64,000 bases of DNA. Source: Terriglobia bacterium. Its GTDB lineage: Bacteria > Acidobacteriota > Terriglobia > Terriglobales > SCQP01. Within the stretch, counting starts at the first letter, position 1. Every line of letters starts with the position of its first letter. The notes beneath the pieces were generated by a model. The model saw only the letters and a list, made by a program, of their open reading frames with translations, ran no database searches and was not told where the DNA came from. The position numbers and the translations under genes were made by a program. Positions 57,976-64,000 of the stretch are shown one piece after another. Location: positions 41,286 to 105,285 of the forward strand of contig JAJPKR010000016.1 in the NCBI GenBank assembly GCA_021323595.1, read 5' to 3'.

Positions 57976-59471
57976 TCTAACGGCTGCGAATCGCCGCGCC
58001 AACGCGGCAATTCATCCTCGGGATCGAATTGCACCGAATCCACCGTGCCGCGCACGGGAATGCCGAGGATGGTATCCCGGTTTCGCACCTGAATCGTCTG
58101 CCAGTAGCGGCGGCCGCCGGCCACGATCAGGATGGGGGCGCGGAAATCGAAGGCCGGCGCCGGTTGCCGCACGCGCACGCGCACCGTCTGGCCGCTGCGC
58201 GGCAGCCGCACCATCCGCCACTCGAAGTCGATGCGCGGCCAGTCCGGCCGCTGCAGCCATTGCCGCCAGAACCAATCCAGCCGTTCCCCGCCGATCTCTT
58301 GCGCCAGGCGCTCGAAGCGCGCCTGCCCGGCGCGTGCGTCGGCGGCGGGCGGCGTGCGCGCCCACGCGCGCAGCAACCCCGCGAAGCGATCGGGGCCGAT
58401 CTCCCAGCGCAGGGCGTTGAGCACCAGCCCGGCGCGCGCCGCAACCGCCGCGTTCTGCGCGGTCCGCGCCTGCGCCAGGGCCAGCGGCGGCGCGCCGGTG
58501 TCCTGCGCCGCCGCCTGCAAACGCGGCAGCCAGGCGTCGCGCGCATTTTCGCCTTGCCGTTCGGCCAGCAAGTCCAAAGCGCTGATGGTCTCAAGCCCGG
58601 CTTCCAGCCACGGAGGCGTGTCCGGCCGCGCCCACCACCAGCTCGTGATCCCGCGCAACAGCGCCAGACTCGGCGCCGCTTCGCCTTGCGGCACCATCGC
58701 CCAATTCCCGGCCATCCGCGCGCTGTCTACGCCCGCCTCGGCCACCAGGTTGATCTCCGCCGGCCGGTAGCGCGGCTCGCCCCAGCGCCGCCGACAAGTA
58801 GAAACGGCGCCGGCGAGAGCGCGGGCTAGGGGCTGAAGAGCGCCGGCGGTTCGCGAAAAGACTGCAACGGTCAGGCCCGGCGCGGCGATCTCGCGCTCGT
58901 CGAGCGGCTCCAGAATCAAGCCGATCCCGTGTGCGGCGGCGGGATCGGCCCAGGTTCGCCAGCCCCGCTCGTCGGTGCCGATCAGTTCCCCGCGCGTCGC
59001 GATGCGCAGGTCGGCAGGCGCGGCGACGCGGAGGGTGACGGTGAAACGACCGTCCGCCGTCCAGGCCGGATACCAATTCGTGCCCGGCAGCAGAACGACG
59101 CGGCGTGAAGAAATGACATCCGGCGCGGCCACCGTGCCCGCGTAATGGAGCACCACGCGCTGCTCGGATCCCGCCGCCCACGGCGTCGCCAGCACCACCT
59201 GGTAGAGCCCGCGCGCGATCCGCAGCGGGCGGTACGTTTGCCCGCCCGTGGCCAGATCGCCCGGGGCAAGGCCCGGCGCCAGCCGAAATGTGAACCACGC
59301 GGTTCGCTCGGGGACGCGCAAGGCGACGGTTGCCGTGGCGGCGACGCGCGCGCCGGTGAACTGCAACGCCAGTTGGTACTGTCGCGGTTGCGGCGCGGCG
59401 CTGGCCGCGAAGCCGGCGAGGCCAGCGGCGAACACCAGCGCCCCAACCGCGCCAAAACGCAAAACCGCCAT
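57972..59471 (-). CDS. exported M1 aminopeptidase-like protein lacking the zinc site
   Basis: A 499-residue protein with a signal peptide (about residues 1-26). Its layout resembles M1 metallopeptidases: an N-terminal beta-domain (RVVLLPGTNWYPAW), then a thermolysin-like region. Where M1 enzymes have HExxHQWW it reads LLRGITSWWW (271-280), so both zinc histidines and the glutamate are gone, yet the downstream WLEAGLETIS (288-297) resembles the WLNEGFAxY element. It is probably a catalytically dead M1 relative. It follows the exported protein gene by three bases and overlaps iscS. Confidence 0.65.
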   Translation of the reverse strand: MAVLRFGAVGALVFAAGLAGFAASAAPQPRQYQLALQFTGARVAATATVALRVPERTAWFTFRLAPGLAPGDLATGGQTYRPLRIARGLYQVVLATPWAAGSEQRVVLHYAGTVAAPDVISSRRVVLLPGTNWYPAWTADGRFTVTLRVAAPADLRIATRGELIGTDERGWRTWADPAAAHGIGLILEPLDEREIAAPGLTVAVFSRTAGALQPLARALAGAVSTCRRRWGEPRYRPAEINLVAEAGVDSARMAGNWAMVPQGEAAPSLALLRGITSWWWARPDTPPWLEAGLETISALDLLAERQGENARDAWLPRLQAAAQDTGAPPLALAQARTAQNAAVAARAGLVLNALRWEIGPDRFAGLLRAWARTPPAADARAGQARFERLAQEIGGERLDWFWRQWLQRPDWPRIDFEWRMVRLPRSGQTVRVRVRQPAPAFDFRAPILIVAGGRRYWQTIQVRNRDTILGIPVRGTVDSVQFDPEDELPRWRGDSQPLE

Positions 59472-59474
59472 CCT

Positions 59475-60152
59475 TCAGCGGCCCGTTACCGGAACGCGGC
59501 GAATCACGACCCCGGCGGCCGGCACGTCAATTTGCAGCAACCGGCCGTGCGCCAAGAGCAAGTTCAAGCTCGCCTGATCGGTCTCCGCATGCAACGTCGC
59601 CTCGCCCGGCAGGGCGTGCGGCGGGTGAACGGCGGTGAGCGTGACGTGGCTGGGATCGCCGGAATGGGGCACGAACACGCCGAAGCTCTGCGCGCCGCCC
59701 TTGGCCCAGTCATAGCGCGCGGCCAGCACCTCCCAGAGCGAAAACACGTTTTCGTCGAGGATGCTGGTGGTCGCCGGCATTTCAAATTGATAATCCCGCC
59801 CCGTCCCTTTGGCCGCCTGGTAGTGCGCGTCGATGCGCCCGTTCGCGTATTTCAACGTGATCGAGGCCGAAGCGCCCTCGCTCCACTCGTAGGATTTCAA
59901 CGCGCCTCGCGGACCGAGCCGCAAGGCCGCCCGTTGCCGCACGGGTTTGCCGCTGACCGAGTAATCCAAGGTCGCGTCCAGGCGGGTCCCGCCGGCGTCG
60001 CTGTGCAGGATGAAATGCTCCTCGCCGAGCGCTTGCCCGCGTTGGGTGACGACGAGTGTGCCTTGATCCTCAACCGGCGCTTGCGCCGGGGCTGCCGCGG
60101 CGCCCAAAAGGATCACCGCCGCAATCAGCACCACCGCTTGCCGGCGCCTCAC
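59475..60152 (-). CDS. exported protein of unknown function
   Basis: About 225 residues from the GTG at 60150-60152, which overlaps the aroK stop as GTGA; a longer frame exists upstream inside aroK but is less likely. An N-terminal signal peptide (VRRRQAVVLIAAVILLG, cleavage near APAQA) precedes a beta-rich domain with phrases such as LDYSVSGKPVRQRAAL and YDWAKGGAQSFGVFVPH, reminiscent of periplasmic lipocalin-like or LolA-like folds. No catalytic motif is seen and I cannot name a family. It sits between aroK and the degenerate M1 peptidase. Confidence 0.7.
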   Translation of the reverse strand: MRRRQAVVLIAAVILLGAAAAPAQAPVEDQGTLVVTQRGQALGEEHFILHSDAGGTRLDATLDYSVSGKPVRQRAALRLGPRGALKSYEWSEGASASITLKYANGRIDAHYQAAKGTGRDYQFEMPATTSILDENVFSLWEVLAARYDWAKGGAQSFGVFVPHSGDPSHVTLTAVHPPHALPGEATLHAETDQASLNLLLAHGRLLQIDVPAAGVVIRRVPVTGR

Positions 60153-60712
60153 CCGAGCAGCTCCCGCGGCTGCGCCGGCGCCAGCGGTGCCGGCACGGCT
60201 TCGCGCCAATTCATGAGGATGCGATCGACGATCGTCTCCGGCGGATCGTCGCCGGCGGCGATGGTCCGCTCGGCCCGGCGATAAAACGGCAGCCGCAGGG
60301 CATGCAGGTTGCGGAAGGACGCTTCGTCGCGGAACAGCGGCCGATTGGTCATTTGCGCGCAGCGCATCAACAAGACGTCGAGCGGCACGTCGAGAAAAAC
60401 CGTGTGCGCGCCGGCGGCGGCGATCGCTTCGATGTTCGCAGGCTGCGCGAAGGTGCCGCCGCCCAGCGCCACCACCCTCCGCCGGTCCGCGGCCGCCAGC
60501 GCCAGAATCTGCTGCAACTGCTCGCGCTCCAGGGCGCGGAAGGCCGCTTCTCCCTGACGCGCGAAGATCGCCGCAATCGGCGCGCCCGCCGCCGCCTCGA
60601 TGCGCTCATCGAGGTCGTGGAAATACCAGCCCAGCCGTTGCGCAAGCAGCCGGCCCACGGTGCTCTTGCCGCAGCCCATGAACCCAACCAGCATTAGCGG
60701 CGATGGCGGCAT
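60149..60712 (-). CDS. aroK: shikimate kinase
   Basis: A 187-residue P-loop kinase of standard length. Motifs: LMLVGFMGCGKSTVGRLLAQ (Walker A), DLDERIEAAAG (shikimate and magnesium), IFARQGEAAFRALE, RVVALGGGTFAQ and NRPLF in the lid. It phosphorylates shikimate on the way to chorismate and aromatic amino acids. It leads a tight minus-strand set (exported protein, M1-like protein, iscS) joined by overlaps of four bases or gaps of three. Confidence 0.94.
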   Translation of the reverse strand: MPPSPLMLVGFMGCGKSTVGRLLAQRLGWYFHDLDERIEAAAGAPIAAIFARQGEAAFRALEREQLQQILALAAADRRRVVALGGGTFAQPANIEAIAAAGAHTVFLDVPLDVLLMRCAQMTNRPLFRDEASFRNLHALRLPFYRRAERTIAAGDDPPETIVDRILMNWREAVPAPLAPAQPRELLG

Positions 60713-60760
60713 GCAGTCAGTGTAACAAGGCCGTCCGAGCGGCGAGCCGCGCCTCCGAAA

Positions 60761-61645
60761 CTACGGGCGTTGCAGCCGCGGACGGCCGTGGACCGGCGCG
60801 ACGGCGGTCCGCGCCACCGCCGGCGGGCTCAAAACAGGCAGCCAATACACGTGTCCGCCCAGGCGCTCCGGGCGCAGCCCTAGCGTGGCCAGCGTCGCCG
60901 CGCTGCGGCCGAGGTAGGTGAAATGCGGAGTATCGGTCAAGACGGTCTGAAACCAGCCGTGCCGCGCCATAATCTCCTGGAGCGCGGCGTTGCCGCTATC
61001 GCGCACGTCGAGCGCCAGCATCGCCAGGTGCTGCGAGGCGCCCGGTGCCGCCACCGATTCCAAGATGGGCTTGCGCCGATTCAGGCTGAAATAGTCCCCT
61101 TCGCGTTCGAGCCGGAAGATGGCGCCGATTTGTTCCTCCACCGGCAAGGCCTGGATGCGCCGGGCTTCCGCCTGCGAGAGCCGTCCCCGCCGCACCCAAT
61201 AGCGCAGGCCCGGCTCGACACGGCTGCGCCAGAGGCGCAGCGTCGCTTCATAGGTGCGGCGGGAAGCATCGGCGCCAGTTGGCACGATGCGCAGTCCCCG
61301 CGCCTCGGCTTCGCGCTCGGCCGCCAGTAGCGCCTGCATCGCGGGCGGCTGCAAGACGATCGCGACGCCGTTTAACCGCGCCTGCCGCGACGGCACCGAA
61401 CGCTGCCAGCGGGCGCACGCCGCCGCCGAACGAAAGAGCACCGTCGGCGGCAATTCGACGCCCCGCGCCACGAACATGGCCCCGTAACTCGCGAGCAGTC
61501 TCCGCTGGACGCCTTCTTGCGGCACCACGAAATGCGCCGGCAGCGCCGCCAGGAAGGCGCGCGCCGCCCCCGCTCCGGCGGCGTTCGCGGCGATCGCCGC
61601 GGCCGACAGCACGAGAAGAAAGATGGCCAGGATCTTTCGTCCCAC
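60761..61645 (-). CDS. probable M15-like D-Ala-D-Ala carboxypeptidase (VanY family)
   Basis: A 294-residue exported protein with an N-terminal signal peptide or anchor (about 4-22). The M15 zinc pattern is present with correct spacing: H206 and D213 in SQHLAMLALDV (HxxxxxxD), and D238/H241 in DTPHFTYLG. In characterised VanX/VanY enzymes the latter is ExxH, so the general-base Glu is Asp here. AIVLQPPAMQALLAAEREAEAR and PTGADASRRTYEATL resemble the upstream helix and SGYRSYEEQ element. Peptidoglycan carboxypeptidase is the likely role; activity is uncertain because of the substitution. Confidence 0.6.
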   Translation of the reverse strand: MGRKILAIFLLVLSAAAIAANAAGAGAARAFLAALPAHFVVPQEGVQRRLLASYGAMFVARGVELPPTVLFRSAAACARWQRSVPSRQARLNGVAIVLQPPAMQALLAAEREAEARGLRIVPTGADASRRTYEATLRLWRSRVEPGLRYWVRRGRLSQAEARRIQALPVEEQIGAIFRLEREGDYFSLNRRKPILESVAAPGASQHLAMLALDVRDSGNAALQEIMARHGWFQTVLTDTPHFTYLGRSAATLATLGLRPERLGGHVYWLPVLSPPAVARTAVAPVHGRPRLQRP

Positions 61646-61717
61646 GCCATCCAGAGTAGCTGCTTCCTTGTTTCCGGAAAACTGCTATTCCGGCCAGCGG
61701 CGCGATGCTCGATGGCG

Positions 61718-62215
61718 CTAGCCGCGGCCGTCGGCCTTGAGCGGCAGCGCGGTGGAATGCTTGATCTCCTCCAGGCACATCGCCGATCGCACCGTGAGGA
61801 CGCCGGGCACGCGCAGCAGCCGCTCGCGCATGAACCCGGAGAATTCCTTGAGGTCAGTCGTGACCACCTTCAGCAAATAATCGAAATCTCCGGTCACCGC
61901 GTAGCACTCCAGCACCTCGGGAAACCGCCGCAGCGCCCGCTCGAACTCCGCCATGCCCTCATTGGCGTCCTTGTTGCGGCTAACGCTGATCCAGGCCAGG
62001 ATGCCGAAGCCGAGGCGCTCGCGATCGAGCAGCGCCACCCATTCCCGGATCACGCCCAGGCGCCGTAAACGCTGCAAGCGCCGGTAGCATTGCGGCGGCG
62101 AGAGATGCGCCACCCGCGACAGCTCCACGTGGCTGGCGCGCGCGTGCCGCTGCAGGTGCCCGAGCAGGGTGAGATCCAAGTCGTCCAAGGCGTCGGCGGG
62201 AATCGGTTTCGGCAT
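61718..62215 (-). CDS. Lrp/AsnC-family transcriptional regulator
   Basis: A 165-residue regulator with the Lrp plan: an N-terminal helix-turn-helix (DLDLTLLGHLQRHARASHVE, LSPPQCYRRLQRLRRLGVI) and a C-terminal RAM effector domain (VLECYAVTGDFDYLLKVVTTD). It is divergent from the branched-chain aminotransferase gene ilvE across ~106 bases, so it probably senses an amino acid and controls ilvE and the following dioxygenase gene; that is inference. A perfect -10 box lies 20 bases before its ATG. Confidence 0.92.
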   Translation of the reverse strand: MPKPIPADALDDLDLTLLGHLQRHARASHVELSRVAHLSPPQCYRRLQRLRRLGVIREWVALLDRERLGFGILAWISVSRNKDANEGMAEFERALRRFPEVLECYAVTGDFDYLLKVVTTDLKEFSGFMRERLLRVPGVLTVRSAMCLEEIKHSTALPLKADGRG

Positions 62216-62235
62216 GATTCTTTCTACGCATGGCC

Positions 62236-62241
62236 ATTATA
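62236..62241 (-). promoter_or_regulatory. candidate -10 box of the lrp-type gene
   Basis: The minus strand reads TATAAT, twenty bases before the regulator's ATG, with no clear -35 at the usual distance. A -35-poor promoter is consistent with activator or autoregulatory control. No convincing ilvE promoter was found on the other strand of this gap. Confidence 0.45.
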
Positions 62242-62321
62242 TGCAAGCTCCCTGCGTACACTGGCCGATCCGAACACCTTTTTGCAACCTCTTTGCGCCT
62301 CGATTGCGTTAGTTTGAAGTC

Positions 62322-63293
62322 ATGCCCTTCACGCGCGCCGCCTGGATCTGGTTCAATGGCCGCCTCGTACCCGCCGCCGAGGCGAATACCCACGTTGCAG
62401 CTCACGCCTTGCATTACGGCACCGGGGTGTTCGAGGGCATCCGCTGCTATTCGACCGACCGCGGGCCGGCAGTGTTTCGGCTGCCCGAGCACTGGGACCG
62501 TTTTTTCGCGTCGGCGGCGGTTTATGGTCTGGAGATTCCTTACACCCGCGAGCAGCTCACGACCGCGACGGCGCAGCTGATCCTGCGCAATGGGTTTTCG
62601 TATTGCTACATCCGCCCGCTGTGTTTCGCCGGCGCCGGCCTGCTTGGCATCCGCTCGCAAAATCCGAGCGAAACCGCCATCCTCGCCTGGCCGCAGGTGG
62701 CGCATGTCGGCGGCGAGGCTGCGGAAAAAGGCATCCGCGCCACCATTTCGCGCTGGCGCAAGTTCGATGCCAGCATCATGCCGCCGACAGCCAAGGCCTC
62801 CGGCCAGTACTTGAATTCACTGCTCGCCGAGCGCGACGCCAGCGCGCGCGGCTTCGACGAAGCGCTGTTGCTCAATGCGCAAGGCGACCTCGCCGAAGCC
62901 GCCGTGGCGAACATCTTTTTGGTGCAAGGCGGGCGCCTGCGCACCAACGACACCAGTGCTTCGGCGCTCGGCGGGATCACGCAGGCTTCTATCGTCGCGA
63001 TCGCCCAAGCCGAGGGCCTTGCCGTCGAGATCGGCCGCTTGCGCCTTGCCGATCTCGAAACCGCCGACGAGGTCTTTTTGACCGGCACTGCCTCCGAGAT
63101 CTTGCCGGTGCGCGAAGTCGATGGTCGGGCCATCGGCGCCGGCGGCCGCGGGCCGATCACAACGCGCTTGCAGCGTCTATTCGCGCAAGCGGTGCGTGGC
63201 CAGGACCCGCGCTTCGCGCACTGGCTCAGCTACGTCCAATCCGAGCCCGGCGGCGCCAAGCCGGAGATGAACCTGGCGGAAACCGCGAGATGA
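62322..63293 (+). CDS. ilvE: branched-chain amino-acid aminotransferase
   Basis: A 323-residue fold-type IV PLP aminotransferase. IlvE landmarks: WIWFNGRLVPAAEANTHV, HALHYGTGVFEGIRCY, IMPPTAKASGQYLNSLLA (with the PLP lysine), EAAVANIFLVQGG, LGGITQASIVAIA and EVFLTGTASEILPV. It makes valine, leucine and isoleucine from their keto acids. D-amino-acid aminotransferase is the main look-alike, but length and the FEGIR motif favour IlvE. The dioxygenase gene starts 51 bases later, and an Lrp gene is divergent, so the three may form one amino-acid metabolism unit. Confidence 0.92.
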   Translation: MPFTRAAWIWFNGRLVPAAEANTHVAAHALHYGTGVFEGIRCYSTDRGPAVFRLPEHWDRFFASAAVYGLEIPYTREQLTTATAQLILRNGFSYCYIRPLCFAGAGLLGIRSQNPSETAILAWPQVAHVGGEAAEKGIRATISRWRKFDASIMPPTAKASGQYLNSLLAERDASARGFDEALLLNAQGDLAEAAVANIFLVQGGRLRTNDTSASALGGITQASIVAIAQAEGLAVEIGRLRLADLETADEVFLTGTASEILPVREVDGRAIGAGGRGPITTRLQRLFAQAVRGQDPRFAHWLSYVQSEPGGAKPEMNLAETAR

Positions 63294-63344
63294 AACCGGC
63301 CCGGGGCTCGGCGGCCAAAGATAGAATCAGCGGGAGTTGCCGTT

Positions 63345-64000
63345 ATGCCAGCCAATCCCCTTCAACTCAAGCGCATCCACCATGTCGAGTTCTACGTGGG
63401 CAATGCCCGCCAAGCGGCGTACTTTTACCGCCACGGCTTCGGCTTCTCACAAATCGCCTATAGAGGTTTGGAGACCGGCGAACGCCAAGTCACCTCCTAC
63501 GCCCTGGGCCAAGGCAAGGCGCGGCTGCTGCTGACCACGCCGCTCTCCGCCGATCACTTCGCCGCCGAGCACATCCGCCGTCATGGCGACGGCGTCCGCG
63601 ACATCGCCCTGCAAGTGGCCGATGCCGATGCCGCCTTCGCCGAGGCCGTGCGCCGCGGCGCCGAGCCGGCGGAAGAGCCGCACGACGAGCGCGACGACCG
63701 CGGCGGGATTCGCCGCGCCGCCATCCGCACCTACGGCGACACCATCCATTCGCTGATTTCGTACCGGGACTACGACGGTCCCTTCCTACCCGGCTTCGCC
63801 GCCGCCCCCATCGCCGCCGACGACGCCGGCATCCTGCATATCGACCATATCGTCGGCAACGTCGAGCTCGGCAAGATGAACGAATGGGCCGACTTTTATC
63901 ATCGCGTCTTCGGCTTCGAACGCTTCATCTCCTTCGACGACAAAGACATCTCGACCGAATACAGCGCGCTGATGAGCATCGTGATGTCGGATGACTCCCA
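63345..64000 (+). CDS. hppD: 4-hydroxyphenylpyruvate dioxygenase (3' end cut by window)
   Basis: The frame runs from the ATG at 63345, behind GGGAG, to the window edge without a stop, about 218 residues visible. The N-terminal half shows LKRIHHVEFYVGNARQAAYF and YRHGFGFSQIAY. The second VOC-type domain begins GILHIDHIVGNVELGKMNEW with the first iron-ligand histidine, then FYHRVFGFERFISFDDKDIS, which is diagnostic of HPPD. It converts 4-hydroxyphenylpyruvate to homogentisate in tyrosine degradation. The remaining iron ligands lie outside the window. Confidence 0.9.
   Translation, partial: MPANPLQLKRIHHVEFYVGNARQAAYFYRHGFGFSQIAYRGLETGERQVTSYALGQGKARLLLTTPLSADHFAAEHIRRHGDGVRDIALQVADADAAFAEAVRRGAEPAEEPHDERDDRGGIRRAAIRTYGDTIHSLISYRDYDGPFLPGFAAAPIAADDAGILHIDHIVGNVELGKMNEWADFYHRVFGFERFISFDDKDISTEYSALMSIVMSDDS

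Noticed and set aside
62230..62321. Leader peptide for ilvE starting at the ATG near 62234
   Set aside because: The frame runs on into ilvE out of frame, has no cluster of branched-chain codons, and no terminator hairpin follows.

Overview
The window is high-GC, gene-dense chromosomal DNA. It most likely comes from an Acidobacteriota member, probably a Terriglobia/Acidobacteriia-type soil lineage. The evidence is a giant Oar-like TonB receptor with an N-terminal carboxypeptidase-regulatory domain, a lipoprotein with Ig-like and NHL repeats, Asp-box and FG-GAP proteins, and the mreBCD-mrdA-rodA-rng order. This is inference from gene style; no rRNA is present to confirm it. I saw no tRNA, rRNA, insertion sequence, prophage or CRISPR array.

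Layout. (1) 1-3.7 kb: the end of a TonB-dependent receptor, then a minus-strand ccdA-tlpA-DsbD-alpha set that looks like a DsbD split into three genes. (2) 3.7-6.1 kb: kbl-tdh, the two-step threonine degradation pathway. (3) 6.2-14.3 kb: a minus-strand histidine operon, hisI-G-D-C(HAD)-B-(HF)-A-yqeY, with most junctions overlapping. It has two gene fusions: HisH-HisF, and HisC with a HAD phosphatase that could supply histinol-phosphate phosphatase activity (histidinol-phosphate). hisE is not in the window. The operon is preceded by a 28-codon leader with seven His codons and a perfect terminator hairpin, the architecture of transcription attenuation. (4) 14.3-28 kb: a diguanylate cyclase, a CcoI/FixI-like copper ATPase, a CPBP protease, ferrochelatase, an FG-GAP Tat protein, a phosphopantetheinyl transferase, CinA, an NHL protein, an amino-acid permease with a saccharopine-dehydrogenase-like enzyme, and pgsA. 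(5) 28.0-28.7 kb: a gene-free stretch with several perfect inverted repeats. (6) 28.7-30.5 kb: cimA behind a good promoter, a 14-codon Ile/Val leader and a long stem-loop, a second candidate amino-acid leader. (7) 30.5-37 kb: the large TonB receptor, divergent from an HxlR regulator that heads a tightly coupled cassette of Asp-box propeller, ThiS/MoaD-like and VOC proteins. (8) 37-53.2 kb: murB/galT, RNase E/G with a ~295-residue insertion inside its S1 domain, the rod-shape operon, a large lipoprotein and a secretin. (9) 53.4-64 kb: recG, an ornithine-cyclodeaminase-like gene, aroK-exported protein-degenerate M1 peptidase-iscS, an M15-like protein, an Lrp regulator divergent from ilvE, and the start of 4-hydroxyphenylpyruvate dioxygenase, cut by the right edge.

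The strongest candidates for something undescribed are the two amino-acid leader systems (histidine and branched-chain) in one locus, the double fusion in the his operon, and the HxlR/Asp-box/ubiquitin-like/VOC cassette. Several predicted promoters put the transcription start almost on the start codon, suggesting leaderless mRNAs are common here. All promoter, leader and attenuator calls come from reading sequence only and were not computed or tested.
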